Shown here one piece after another: positions 1 to 9,144 of a DNA stretch of 64,000 bases. The notes below the pieces were generated by a model, which saw only the letters and a list, made by a program, of their open reading frames with translations, was not told the DNA's origin and did not search any database. Source of the DNA: Acidobacteria bacterium Ga0077534 (lineage in GTDB: Bacteria > Acidobacteriota > Blastocatellia > Pyrinomonadales > Pyrinomonadaceae). Each line of letters starts with the position of its first letter. The stretch's first letter is position 1. The stretch is taken from NCBI GenBank assembly GCA_001464455.1, contig LNEI01000011.1:1-64000 (forward strand), read 5' to 3'. A program made the translations under genes and the position numbers.

Positions 1-2543
1 AAACTGATCGTCCCCTGCGGAACCCCAGCCCCCGGCGGATTCGCCGCCACCGAACCAGTTATCGTAAACGTCTGCCCATACGTCGGTGCATTCTGCAAGG
101 TCTGAACGACCGTGGTCGTATCGGCCTTGTTGACCGTCAACTGGAAGGTCGCAGGCGTCTGAGCCCCGCAGTTGTCGGTCGCTCGAATCGTGATCGTATG
201 CGTACCAACTGGTCCGGCGTTCGAGATCGAGACGACCCCTGCGGCATTCACGGAAACGCTGCCCGTGAAAGTTCCCGTCGACTGTACCGCAATACTCGTA
301 ACCGAGCCATTATCGGTCGGCCCCGTCGTGGGATTTACCGCAATTCCTGATTGTCCAAAGACAACCGAAGGAGGGTTCGTGTAAGTGAGAACCGGGGGGC
401 TATTTGGCGTGACCGTCACGGTCAGGATCGCATTTGCCGTTAACCCGCCGCCGTCTGTTACCTGAAGGATGAATGATTCGGTACCAGCTCCACATGCCGC
501 AACCACATCCGCCGTGATCGTTCCATTTGTGTTGAGCAAATTCGAGATAGATATGCCGTTGTCGGTAGCCGCCGCTCCGCCATTGACCGTAACGGTCAAA
601 GCTGCGACAGGTGTCTCGAGATCACCGACCGTAGCGATGGTCGAATTCGAAGCTGGCAGACCCGCCTGCCGGGTTACTCCAACTGCGGCGTTTATGGTCG
701 GGGGCGTATTGGACGGGAACGAGAAACTAAGTATCCGCGTGCGCCAGTTGAATGAGCCCGTTGGAGATTGGTACTGGTTGATGTACCAGAATGTCGTATC
801 GTCCGCGGGATCAACCTGCATCGTTGTATAGTCGCCCCATCGGCTAGTTCCGCTCGTTTGCGAACCTGTACCTGCGAATGCGATCTGTTCGGCCTGGAGC
901 GTGTTAAGCGGGTCGGTCGATCTCCTGCCCGTCACTGCTATCGAGGGAAAGGTGGTCGAACTGGAAATGCTATACCCAAACAGGATATCCCCGTTTGCGT
1001 TCATCGCACCGGAACCCATCCATCGACTTTCCGTAGTACCTGGTGAAAATGTGCCGCTTTGGTAAACAAATGGTCGATTCGCGACGACGGCGTCGGCCGG
1101 ATTATTGAGCGGATTTCTGATCTCGAACCACTGAAGGGCAGCTCCTTTTCCGCCCGCTCCATCGGGGTCGACCGACTGCGTAACGATGAGGCTATCGACC
1201 CCGGCGCGGTTACGATATGCCAAACGATACATATGGCGGCTACCAAGCGTATCAAGTAAGTTAGCGGTGCCACTTTGGGGCACACAAGCGTTTCCATTGT
1301 CACCGCAAGTTGCGATAAGCGTGCCCAACGCAAATGGAACAAACGAGAAAGCCGCTCCGCCATAACCGTCCGTGAACGTAGAATTGGCAGGGGTGACAAA
1401 GTCAGGCTTTAGGCGAGACCAGCGCATCGTATACGGAGGTGCTAACGTGAACGCCCAGTTCCAGTCAAGGAACAACCCACCTCGCGTCGTATCCGTCGGC
1501 GGTGTTGAACCGTCAATGTCCGCGGGAAGCATGCTAAATCGAGTGGTACTGTTGAAACATATCTGCGGAGCGGATACTGCTCCGGCGATCATTGCGTTGC
1601 GATCATATGCACACGCCCTCGCTCCAGAGAAAGTTTCTCCATTGAGGAACATATTGTAGGAAATGTAGTAGGCATCATTCCAAATGCCGATTTTGCCGTA
1701 GTCGGGAAGTTGATTTCCGAAATTGTACTCATAAAGAGAATAAGTGCCAAGGGGATCGGCGGTCGTCGAGACAGCGACACACTGGGCGTTTTGCGAAAAC
1801 GAACCGTTAAACGCAAACTGGCTCAGCACCCAGCGATTGGCGATGCGATCATACTGAACGATCGGGTCACCTCGGTTGAAATCTCGGCATAGGCTGCCCG
1901 GGGGCAGTCCGCTCCAGATCTGATTACCTGCAAGGAAAGTCGGTGGGGGCAGAAGAGGATTTCCCGCCTTATCGAAGATCATCAAGTTGGTATTCACCCA
2001 TGCGATGATGTGGTTTGGCCCAACCGCGATCGTCGGGTCGGGCGGTGCCAGATTTACGGTATATCCCGCTATGCCGGTTCCCGGCCCTTCGAAACTCGCT
2101 CCCAGTGTTGCGGCGGATGGCGCCAGAGCTTCAGTTTGCAGAAACGTTTCAACTAACGGTCCCATGGCAACGCCGGGTTTCGCCTCGCGTTTGAGCTGCC
2201 TAATCGCCTCCATCGCGACCTCGTCCTTTCGCGTTTTGTCGTTCTCCGGCGGCACTCGGGGAATGTTTTTCTCTACGATAGAGACCAGCGTATCCGACAC
2301 AGCGAAGAATTCCGGCCTGATAACGATCGGCTTTTCATCCTGTTTTGCCTTTCTGGACGCGAGTATCGTCGATTTGACCTTCTTTAGCCGATCAAGCCGA
2401 CGTTTTTCCTCAGCTTTGCTGACCTTGGTCGCCTTGGTCATACTCGGGCCCTCGGCACGACTCTGACCGGGCACAGACATTGTGCCGAGACCGAAAATAA
2501 AGGACATTATCGCGGATGCAAGGATCAGGTTACGTGTTTTCAT
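1..2543 (-). CDS. Large secreted protein with bacterial Ig-like repeats (3' end cut by window)
   Basis: An open frame of about 847 codons runs from the ATG at 2541-2543 to the window edge without a stop. Residues 1-27 form a clear signal peptide (MKTRNLILASAI, then hydrophobic, ending near GQS). A lysine/arginine-rich linker follows, then a region with PPDPTIAVGPNHIIAWVN and WYINQYQSP that resembles secreted sialidase/propeller-type proteins. From about residue 615 the sequence becomes Ig/cadherin-like (SPPVLTYTNPPSVVFG, DNCGAQTPATFQLTV), and the last visible stretch (ADTTTVVQTLQNAPTYGQTF) is typical of a Big_3-type Ig-like repeat. Probable extracellular surface or matrix protein; ligand unknown. 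The + strand ORFs across it are shadows. Confidence 0.8.
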   Translation of the reverse strand, partial: MKTRNLILASAIMSFIFGLGTMSVPGQSRAEGPSMTKATKVSKAEEKRRLDRLKKVKSTILASRKAKQDEKPIVIRPEFFAVSDTLVSIVEKNIPRVPPENDKTRKDEVAMEAIRQLKREAKPGVAMGPLVETFLQTEALAPSAATLGASFEGPGTGIAGYTVNLAPPDPTIAVGPNHIIAWVNTNLMIFDKAGNPLLPPPTFLAGNQIWSGLPPGSLCRDFNRGDPIVQYDRIANRWVLSQFAFNGSFSQNAQCVAVSTTADPLGTYSLYEYNFGNQLPDYGKIGIWNDAYYISYNMFLNGETFSGARACAYDRNAMIAGAVSAPQICFNSTTRFSMLPADIDGSTPPTDTTRGGLFLDWNWAFTLAPPYTMRWSRLKPDFVTPANSTFTDGYGGAAFSFVPFALGTLIATCGDNGNACVPQSGTANLLDTLGSRHMYRLAYRNRAGVDSLIVTQSVDPDGAGGKGAALQWFEIRNPLNNPADAVVANRPFVYQSGTFSPGTTESRWMGSGAMNANGDILFGYSISSSTTFPSIAVTGRRSTDPLNTLQAEQIAFAGTGSQTSGTSRWGDYTTMQVDPADDTTFWYINQYQSPTGSFNWRTRILSFSFPSNTPPTINAAVGVTRQAGLPASNSTIATVGDLETPVAALTVTVNGGAAATDNGISISNLLNTNGTITADVVAACGAGTESFILQVTDGGGLTANAILTVTVTPNSPPVLTYTNPPSVVFGQSGIAVNPTTGPTDNGSVTSIAVQSTGTFTGSVSVNAAGVVSISNAGPVGTHTITIRATDNCGAQTPATFQLTVNKADTTTVVQTLQNAPTYGQTFTITGSVAANPPGAGVPQGTIS

Positions 2544-3013
2544 GGCTTTATGTTGAGCTAGTTGGTCTTTCGCTTGAGAAACCTCGGAACCGACGGCAGC
2601 GGGTATGAAAATACGAGGGCCCATCGTTTCGCGGAACAGTCTACTTTCTACTAATGTCGTTAGGTACGAGAGAAATATACTCGACAATCCGAATGGAAAC
2701 AAGCTGGTGAGCTAGATTGATCAATACGCTCGTGATCGTTCGTTCCGTACTCAAATCAAGTAGATGCTCCAATGGGTGGTGACCTGCGGCGCGAACAGGT
2801 TCAAGTACCGTCATAACGGCAGACCTTCGGCGTCGGCAAGTTCGGACGGTGAGGCAAACCTTTGGCGCGAGGCGGCAAGGTGATCTTTGATATGAACTAC
2901 CATTGCGGTGAGCGTTTTTAGGAGTAGTGCGACTTCATATCCAACGGGAAAAGGCCCCAGCTTTCGCAGAGGCCCTTTAAGGCTGCAGGAAACGTGAGGG
3001 TGGTCGCTCGCCC
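2544..3013. other. Gene-free spacer between clpX and the Ig-like protein gene
   Basis: About 470 bp with no convincing reading frame. It holds the clpX terminator at its right end and must contain the promoter of the leftward Ig-like gene. I see no repeat or RNA gene in the rest. Confidence 0.5.
2949..2978 (-). terminator. Rho-independent terminator after clpX
   Basis: Read on the minus strand, GGCCTCTGC and GCTGGGGCC pair around a GAAA tetraloop with one U-U mismatch. The stem is preceded by AAAG and followed by TTTT. It lies about 35 nt past the clpX stop. Confidence 0.85.
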
Positions 3014-4261
3014 TTAAGCGGCTTCCTCGGTTCGCGTTACCACTTCAAAAACTGGCACCTTCTTCTCGATCATTTCCTTGGTGATAACGATCTCTTTGAC
3101 TGAACGTTCGGTCGGGAGGTGGTACATTGACTCGAGAAGGATCTCTTCGAGTATCATCATCAGTCCGCGTGCTCCCACCTTACGTTTATGAGCTTCGCGG
3201 GCGACGGCGGCGAGGGCCGAATCAGTGAATTTCAGGGATATATTATCGAACTCAAACTTTCGCTGATATTGCTTTACCAGAGCATTCTTGGGCTTCGTCA
3301 AGATTGAGACAAGCGCGGCTTCGTCAAGTTCACTTAAGGTTCCTATTACCGGCAGCCGACCGACAAATTCAGGAATGAGCCCATACTTAATTAGATCCTG
3401 TGGCTCCATCTGGTGGACGAAATCATCCTGCCGCTGTTTCGTTGTTTTAACATCAGCCTGGAAACCGAGCGATTTATTGCGGAAGCGCTTCTCGATAACT
3501 TTTTCGAGGCCGATAAAAGCCCCTCCGCAAATGAACAGGATGTTTGTCGTGTCAAGCTGATGAAAATCCTGCTGAGGATGCTTGCGACCGCCGCCAGCGG
3601 TGGGGATGTTCGCAACGGTACCTTCGAGGATCTTTAGAAGTGCCTGCTGTACACCTTCACCCGACACGTCGCGGGTTATCGAAGGATTGTCATCCTTGCG
3701 GCAGATCTTGTCGATCTCATCGATGTAGATGATCCCAGTTTGAGCTTTTTCGATGTCACCACCCGCGGACTGGAGCAGACGATTAAGGATGTTCTCGACG
3801 TCCTCACCGACGTAGCCGGCTTCGGTAAGGCTCGTAGCGTCAACGATGCAAAATGGTACCGAAAGCACCCGAGCAAGCGTTTGCGCAAGTAAAGTTTTGC
3901 CGGTTCCGGTCGGCCCGATCAGCAGAATGTTAGATTTTTGAAGTTCGACGTCGCTGCGCCGTTTGGCCATTTCCAGTCGCTTATAATGCTGGTAGACCGC
4001 TACGGCGAGCCGCTTCTTAGGTTCATCCTGACCGATGACATACTCATCAAGATGGGCCTTGATCTCGTGGGGTTTCGGCAGGTTTGTCCGCGGCCCGGTC
4101 GTCGCCTGCTGTTCATCGTCGTTGATGATCTCGTTACAAATGTCTATGCATTCATTACAAACATAGACACCCGGGCCGGCGATCAATTTACGGACATCGT
4201 TCTGCGATTTGCCGCAGAATGAGCATGAGAGCAGTTCTTCGTGACGATAGAATTGGGCCAT
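3014..4261 (-). CDS. clpX: ATP-dependent Clp protease ATP-binding subunit ClpX
   Basis: AAA+ unfoldase that recognises, unfolds and threads substrates into ClpP in the cytoplasm. I chose the ATG giving [20 protein letters not shown] (415 aa, normal family length); an upstream ATG at 4318 would add 19 atypical residues. The N-terminal zinc-binding domain has Cys13, Cys16, Cys35 and Cys38. Walker A is GPTGTGKT (116-123) and Walker B IIYIDEID. The substrate loops GYVG and GGGRKHP are intact, as is the LGF loop that docks on ClpP, and the sensor region [11 protein letters not shown]. It is the last gene of a tig-clpP-clpX operon, 88 bp behind clpP, and ends at a strong terminator. Confidence 0.97.
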   Translation of the reverse strand: MAQFYRHEELLSCSFCGKSQNDVRKLIAGPGVYVCNECIDICNEIINDDEQQATTGPRTNLPKPHEIKAHLDEYVIGQDEPKKRLAVAVYQHYKRLEMAKRRSDVELQKSNILLIGPTGTGKTLLAQTLARVLSVPFCIVDATSLTEAGYVGEDVENILNRLLQSAGGDIEKAQTGIIYIDEIDKICRKDDNPSITRDVSGEGVQQALLKILEGTVANIPTAGGGRKHPQQDFHQLDTTNILFICGGAFIGLEKVIEKRFRNKSLGFQADVKTTKQRQDDFVHQMEPQDLIKYGLIPEFVGRLPVIGTLSELDEAALVSILTKPKNALVKQYQRKFEFDNISLKFTDSALAAVAREAHKRKVGARGLMMILEEILLESMYHLPTERSVKEIVITKEMIEKKVPVFEVVTRTEEAA

Positions 4262-4266
4262 AAAGC

Positions 4267-4349
4267 AATTGATCTTTGATTTTCGATCTTGGTCTGAGAC
4301 CCTGTCGCGATCCATCAAAGATCGGGGTTCAAAGGTCAGAGATCAAATT
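4267..4349. repeat. Imperfect inverted repeat between clpP and clpX
   Basis: The spacer has TTGATCTTTGATTTTCGATC on the left and its approximate reverse complement on the right (TTTGATCTCTGACCTTTGAA read on the minus strand). It could form an intercistronic mRNA hairpin and modulate clpX relative to clpP. The pairing is imperfect, so function is uncertain. Confidence 0.4.
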
Positions 4350-4937
4350 CTATTTATCGCGATGTTCGATCACCTCGTCGATCAGACCATATTCCTTTGC
4401 CTGGATAGGCGTCAGAATGCGGTCTCGTTCAACGTCTCTTTCTACCTGGTCGAAACTCTGCCCGGTGTGACGAGCGATGATGGTCGAGGTCAGCGTTCTC
4501 ATACGAATTATCTCCTCAGCCATCAAACGAACGTCCGTCGCCTGCCCTGAGGCTCCGCCTGAAGGCTGGTGAATAAGAACGCGTGCATTCGGCAACGAAA
4601 AACGTTTACCTGCCGCACCGGCACAGAGCAGCAAAGCTCCCATCGATGCACATTGCCCGACACAGATCGTCGTAACATCATTTTTGATGAACTGCATCGT
4701 GTCATAGATAGCCATGCCAGCGGTGATGGAGCCGCCCGGGCTGTTTATGTATAGATTGATGTCGCGTTCCGGGTCCTCGGCTTCGAGGAAAAGGAGCTGG
4801 GCAACGATAAGATTGGCTATTTGGTCATCGATCGGAGTTCCGATGAAAATGATGCTGTCTTTGAGCAAACGCGAGTAAATATCGAATGCTCGTTCGCCCC
4901 GCGACGTTTGCTCGACAACCATTGGTACTAAAGCCAT
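4350..4937 (-). CDS. clpP: ATP-dependent Clp protease proteolytic subunit ClpP
   Basis: Serine peptidase that forms the two-ring proteolytic chamber used by ClpX. The protein is 195 aa, the usual size. The catalytic triad is visible: Ser98 in GQCASMGA, His123 in VLIHQP and an Asp near 172 in ERDRILTP. The oligomerisation/oxyanion region [19 protein letters not shown] is canonical. A good ribosome site (GAGAGG) lies just ahead of the ATG. It sits between tig (170 bp upstream) and clpX, the classic order, so the three are probably co-transcribed and the protease is made with its unfoldase. Confidence 0.97.
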   Translation of the reverse strand: MALVPMVVEQTSRGERAFDIYSRLLKDSIIFIGTPIDDQIANLIVAQLLFLEAEDPERDINLYINSPGGSITAGMAIYDTMQFIKNDVTTICVGQCASMGALLLCAGAAGKRFSLPNARVLIHQPSGGASGQATDVRLMAEEIIRMRTLTSTIIARHTGQSFDQVERDVERDRILTPIQAKEYGLIDEVIEHRDK

Positions 4938-5107
4938 ATAATTCCTCTCTAAAAAACAGAACTTTCCTCAGCTTCTACTTGAATTAAACGATGATAAGTT
5001 GTTGAAAATATGGCGATTGCCCATATCGGGAACCGATTTTACAACTTTTCAAGAAAAAATCAAGTCAAATAACCGGCCGTATTTTCTCAAATGCGGCGTG
5101 CCAACAA

Positions 5108-6532
5108 CTACTCGCTTTCCTTCGCAGCTTTTTTCTTGGCCGGCTCTTTTTTCTTCGCCGCTTTCTTCGGCTTTTCTTCTGTAGCAGGCCCGGCTTCTGG
5201 TTGGGCGAGGGATTCATCGACCCACTCACCGTCTGTGACTTTGACCTTCGCTACGACAGCTTCGATCGCTTCGCGGGTTTTTAGATTATTTCTGATGTCC
5301 TCGATCCCGCCGCCCTGTTTTGCGATGGATTCGCGAATTTCGTCCAGCGTCGAGCGGTAATAGTCCGCCATTTTCGTAAGTTCGTCCTCGACCTCAGAAT
5401 CTGCGACTTCGATCTTCTCGACCTCCGCCACCCGATCTAACAGCATTGCACCACGAACGTCTCGCTCAGCCTGCTGCTTCATGTTGCCATAGGCCATCTC
5501 GACAAATTGCGGATCGACATTTCGTAGGTCGACGCCTCGCTGCTGCATATCCTGGGCAAAGTTATTGAGCAGATTTCTTGCCTGATTCTCGATCAACACT
5601 CTTGGAACTTCGAAAGCATTGTTCTCGATCATTTTAGCAATGGCATTGTTGCGTAGCCGTGCATCTGCATCGGCTTCAGCCATTTTTTCCAGGTCGGCCT
5701 TAAGCCTATTCCTCAAGTCGCTAAGAGATTCGTAACCTTCGTCTAGGCTTTGTGCCCATTCGTCATTAAGCTCGGGCAGTTCCGTTTTGCCGACGGATTT
5801 GATCTTGGCCTTGTAATGAACCGTTTTCCCAGCGAGAGCTTCTGATGAAAATTCTTCGGGATAAACCACGGTGAATTCCTTTTCGCCATCTTCCTCGACG
5901 CCGATCAGGTTTTCAGTAAACGATTTTTCGATGTGCTCGCCACCTAGCTCGACTTCGAGATCGTTCGCGGTAATAGGCTCCGCATCAGGAGCGTCGTCAA
6001 AACGGCCCTCAATGTCAGCAATAACCGTGTCGCCGATCTCTGATTTTCGCCCCTCAACCGGTATGAGCGTCGCTTCACGCTGAAGCCGTTCAGCGATCAG
6101 ATCCTCTACCTCGCCGTCTATCACCGGTTTGACGCGGCGTGTCACCTCGATGTCGTCGTATTTCGGCGTCGGGATTTCCGGCATTACCTCGACGTGAACG
6201 TGCAACGCCAGCGGCACCGAACCATTGACCGAGACAGTCTCGGCATCGGGAAGATGAAGCTGCGGCTCGGTCAACGGATGAAGGTCGTGTTCCTGGATCG
6301 CCGCCGTGACTGCGTGCGGGACGATCTCCTGCAGGACCTCGCTCTTGATCTCTTCCTTGAACCGCATTCGAACGACATCGAGCGGCGCAAAACCCTTACG
6401 AAAACCCGGCACATTGGCCCGTTTCGCATACTTCTGACTAACCTTGCCATAAGCCGCCTTTACGGCCTCAGCATCGATCTGTAAATGTATCTCTTTTTGT
6501 GTCGGTGAAATTTCCTTTAATTCGCTTTTCAT
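5108..6532 (-). CDS. tig: Trigger factor, ribosome-associated chaperone
   Basis: Binds at the ribosome exit tunnel and shields nascent chains. The start at MKSELKEISPTQKEIHLQID gives 474 aa; an ATG 33 nt further upstream is in frame but adds a non-family tail. The ribosome-docking signature is at residues 43-50 as GFRKGFAP, with Phe where most family members have Lys (GFRKGKAP). The FKBP-like PPIase domain follows (IGDTVIADIEGRF, about 145-230), then the helical C-terminal arms. The end is a lysine/alanine-rich tail (KKAAKKKEPAKKKAAK) beyond the usual fold. First gene of the tig-clpP-clpX operon. Confidence 0.95.
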   Translation of the reverse strand: MKSELKEISPTQKEIHLQIDAEAVKAAYGKVSQKYAKRANVPGFRKGFAPLDVVRMRFKEEIKSEVLQEIVPHAVTAAIQEHDLHPLTEPQLHLPDAETVSVNGSVPLALHVHVEVMPEIPTPKYDDIEVTRRVKPVIDGEVEDLIAERLQREATLIPVEGRKSEIGDTVIADIEGRFDDAPDAEPITANDLEVELGGEHIEKSFTENLIGVEEDGEKEFTVVYPEEFSSEALAGKTVHYKAKIKSVGKTELPELNDEWAQSLDEGYESLSDLRNRLKADLEKMAEADADARLRNNAIAKMIENNAFEVPRVLIENQARNLLNNFAQDMQQRGVDLRNVDPQFVEMAYGNMKQQAERDVRGAMLLDRVAEVEKIEVADSEVEDELTKMADYYRSTLDEIRESIAKQGGGIEDIRNNLKTREAIEAVVAKVKVTDGEWVDESLAQPEAGPATEEKPKKAAKKKEPAKKKAAKESE

Positions 6533-6634
6533 GTACGAAGAAAAGAATAGCAAAGCGGGCGGCACTTGTCAGTCAGCCGCCCGCTCGTTTGAAAACTTTG
6601 ATACTGGAACTGTGTTTTTGAACTAAAGAAAGGG

Positions 6635-6718
6635 TGGTGCCGAGGGCGAGACTCGAACTCGCATGTCTTTCGACGCTAGTTCCTAAGACTAGTGCGTATA
6701 CCATTTCGCCACCTCGGC
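6635..6718 (-). tRNA. tRNA-Leu (anticodon UAG)
   Basis: The minus strand folds as a class II tRNA of 84 nt including an encoded CCA. The acceptor GCCGAGG pairs with CCTCGGC and the discriminator is A. The D arm is TGGCGAAATGGTATACGCA. The anticodon stem CTAGT/ACTAG encloses loop CTTAGGA, giving anticodon TAG. A long variable arm (CGTCGAAAGACAT) and T arm GCGAGTTCGAGTCTCGC follow. The long variable arm and TAG anticodon both indicate leucine. Confidence 0.96.
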
Positions 6719-6773
6719 ACGAAGTGAAATACTATTATAACCAGATGGAGCAGAAAGCTGAAAAAGGGGAAGA

Positions 6774-6851
6774 GTGAAAAAGTTAATAAGTAAGAAGGCC
6801 AAAACCCCGACGCACCTCGAAACTCCACTTTTTCACTTTCTAACTTTTCAC
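6774..6851. repeat. Inverted repeat downstream of small membrane protein gene
   Basis: Arms of about 24 nt at 6774-6797 and 6828-6851, both built on GTGAAAA-AGTTA, are near reverse complements. Lying between a leftward gene and the tRNA, the pair may act as a transcription terminator or be a decayed palindromic element. Confidence 0.5.
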
Positions 6852-6861
6852 CTTTCGACGC

Positions 6862-7125
6862 TTACTTATGCAAATACTTCTTATCGTACTCATCCCAAGA
6901 CATATTAATGTCGGGATTTGAGCCAAGTCCTTGATGCGGGTCGGAGCCTAAGGCCTTCTTTTCGGCGGCGAGGAACAGGCGGTAGCCGCCGTAGCCGACC
7001 GCTCCGAGCAGGCCGAGCCAGAAGACCCAAGAAAGGAGCGAGCCAACCCAGCCAAGAACCCAAAGCAGCAGCATTCCGACAAAAACGAGCCCGATAGCGG
7101 CGAGGATCAATTTGATAATGTTCAT
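6862..7125 (-). CDS. Small inner-membrane protein of unknown function
   Basis: 87 aa. An almost wholly hydrophobic N-terminal half (IIKLILAAIGLVFVGMLLLW, then GWVGSLLSWVFWLGLLG) should form two membrane spans. A polar C-terminal tail follows, ending NMSWDEYDKKYLHK. A good GGAGGT ribosome site lies about 10 nt before the ATG, which supports it as a real gene. No recognised domain; not assigned to a pathway. It stands alone between the tRNA and the divergent murE. Confidence 0.75.
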   Translation of the reverse strand: MNIIKLILAAIGLVFVGMLLLWVLGWVGSLLSWVFWLGLLGAVGYGGYRLFLAAEKKALGSDPHQGLGSNPDINMSWDEYDKKYLHK

Positions 7126-7320
7126 ATTCGGCCAACCTCCATTTTCTGTATTGTAATACGAATTCGCCGAAACGATGTTCGAGGAAAATATTGCGTTGTC
7201 GTATAATCGCTTTTTCGAACCAGCTCGCTTTGCGTCTTCTCAGCGTAATTTGCACTGAAAAAAGGACTTGAAAGGCAAAGGCCGCTAAGATCGCAAAGAG
7301 ATCGCGGACCAGGCATTAAT

Positions 7321-8811
7321 ATGGGAGTTATAACAACTCAAAAAGTCGCTCGAGAATTGAATGCTGAGCTTTTTGGCGACGGCTCGGCCGAGGTGACGGG
7401 CGTAACGCACGATTCGCGTCAGGCCGAGGGCGGTACGCTCTTTGTTGCGATCAAAGGTGCGACCGTCGACGGCCATCGCTTTGTCGATGATGTAATGCGC
7501 CGAGGTGCGGCCGGCATCGTCTCGGAATCGGCCCATGAACCAGGCTTTTCCGGAGAATGGCTGAAAGTTAGCAACGCCCGCGAGGCTCTAGCCAAGGCGG
7601 CCGCGGTGATAAACGACGATCCATCGCACCAACTCGACCTGGTCGGCATTACTGGAACAAACGGTAAAACGACAACGACATATCTCTGCTTCGCTCTAGC
7701 AGAAGCCGCCCGGCAAAAGGCTGCGATGCTGACGACCGTTGAATATCGGATCGGGGAACAAAGCGAAGAAGCCGTCCGAACAACGCCCGAGGCGTCGGAC
7801 ACCAACCGCTTTCTTCGGGAAGCAGTTAACCAGGGCTGCACGATGGCCGTGATGGAGGCATCATCGCAGGCGATCGACCTGCACCGCTGCGACTGGCTGC
7901 GTTTCAAAGTTGCGGTATTTACCAATCTCACACGCGACCATCTCGACTATCACGAAACGATGGAGAACTATTTCGACGCCAAAAAGAAACTCTTCGACGG
8001 ACGGCTAGGCGAAAAACCTGGCTCGTGCGTGGTAAATATCGATGACGAATGGGGCGCAAAACTATCGCAGGAACTGCGGTCGAACGGACTGCGCGTCGTC
8101 ACGTGCTCGCAGGACGCAGAAGCTGATCTTTCGGCCACTAATATTGAGGTTTCGTTGATCAAAGGAACGTCTTTCAACTTGAAAACGCCTGCCGGCGACG
8201 TTGTCGTCAGTTCCCCGCTCGTCGGCCGTCCACACGTTTATAACATGCTCTCCGCTACCGCTACCGCACTCGAACTTGGCTACGATCTGGACTCGATCAA
8301 ACAGGGGCTCGCAAAGTGCGTCGGGGCTCCGGGCAGGTTCGAACGAGTGCCTCACGAGGGTGATTTTGCTGTCGTCGTTGATTACGCTCACACCGACGAT
8401 GCCCTACTGAACACGCTAAAGACGGCTCGCGACCTGACCGAAGGCCGCATAATCACAGTCTTTGGCTGCGGCGGCGACCGAGATCGTACCAAACGCAAAC
8501 CAATGGGTGAGATCGCTGCCGAATACAGCGACCTCGTTATCATCACATCGGACAACCCTCGAAACGAGGATCCTCTAAAAATCATTGACGAGATCGAAGT
8601 CGGGGTGAAAGGAAAAGGGGTGGAATATTTCGCGATCTCAGACCGTCGCGAAGCAATATTCAAAGCTGTTTTGGCTGCTCAGAGCAATGACGTCGTCATC
8701 ATCGCCGGAAAGGGACATGAGACCTACCAGATCGTAAATGCGAATAAGTTTCACTTCGACGACCGCGAAGTCGCCCTCGAAGCGATCGAAAGACGCAGCG
8801 AAGTCGCCTAA
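7321..8811 (+). CDS. murE: UDP-MurNAc-L-Ala-D-Glu:meso-diaminopimelate ligase MurE
   Basis: Adds the third residue of the peptidoglycan stem peptide in the cytoplasm with ATP. The 496 aa are full length: N-terminal UDP-binding domain (THDSRQAEGGTLFVAIKG), central ATPase domain with P-loop GTNGKTTTT near residues 111-119 and the FTNLTRDHLDYH motif, then the C-terminal ligand domain. DNPR at about 409-412 is the known selector for meso-DAP rather than lysine, so the wall should be DAP type. It is outside any visible mur/fts cluster. The stop overlaps the convergent PilZ gene by 4 bp. The ribosome site is weak. Confidence 0.95.
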   Translation: MGVITTQKVARELNAELFGDGSAEVTGVTHDSRQAEGGTLFVAIKGATVDGHRFVDDVMRRGAAGIVSESAHEPGFSGEWLKVSNAREALAKAAAVINDDPSHQLDLVGITGTNGKTTTTYLCFALAEAARQKAAMLTTVEYRIGEQSEEAVRTTPEASDTNRFLREAVNQGCTMAVMEASSQAIDLHRCDWLRFKVAVFTNLTRDHLDYHETMENYFDAKKKLFDGRLGEKPGSCVVNIDDEWGAKLSQELRSNGLRVVTCSQDAEADLSATNIEVSLIKGTSFNLKTPAGDVVVSSPLVGRPHVYNMLSATATALELGYDLDSIKQGLAKCVGAPGRFERVPHEGDFAVVVDYAHTDDALLNTLKTARDLTEGRIITVFGCGGDRDRTKRKPMGEIAAEYSDLVIITSDNPRNEDPLKIIDEIEVGVKGKGVEYFAISDRREAIFKAVLAAQSNDVVIIAGKGHETYQIVNANKFHFDDREVALEAIERRSEVA

Positions 8812-9140
8812 GGATTTGATTCCTTGACCAATCTTCCGAGCACATCGCGTTGTGCCGCAGACAGCTGGTCAAATTTTAAGCCGAAACCAATATCGGGGAC
8901 ATGATTCGCCACGCGGCCAGCAAACTCGACCTTCATCCCATCCGCGAGCGGAATGAAGACCTTTACGCGTTCCCCGTCTTCCACGTCACCAGAGCAAAGG
9001 ACAAAACACCCATCCAAACTTACATCGCTAACCGAGCCGGGCAGACGCCCGGCATTCGCCTGCCATTCAACGTCCACCTCGATCTGGTAACGGCTCGACG
9101 CCCGCCGCTCGCCGCCGCTTCGCCTATCTTGTCCCGACAT
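8808..9140 (-). CDS. PilZ domain protein (putative c-di-GMP binding)
   Basis: 110 aa, a single PilZ domain. The two c-di-GMP-contacting motifs are present: an RxxxR box in GGERRASSRYQIE and DxSxxG as DVSLDGCF. The family binds c-di-GMP and changes a partner's activity, often in motility or exopolysaccharide control; the partner here is unknown. It follows the permease gene with a 4-bp gap and its own GAGGT-type ribosome site, so the two are likely co-transcribed. The gene tail overlaps the end of murE on the other strand. Confidence 0.85.
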   Translation of the reverse strand: MSGQDRRSGGERRASSRYQIEVDVEWQANAGRLPGSVSDVSLDGCFVLCSGDVEDGERVKVFIPLADGMKVEFAGRVANHVPDIGFGLKFDQLSAAQRDVLGRLVKESNP

Positions 9141-9144
9141 AAAA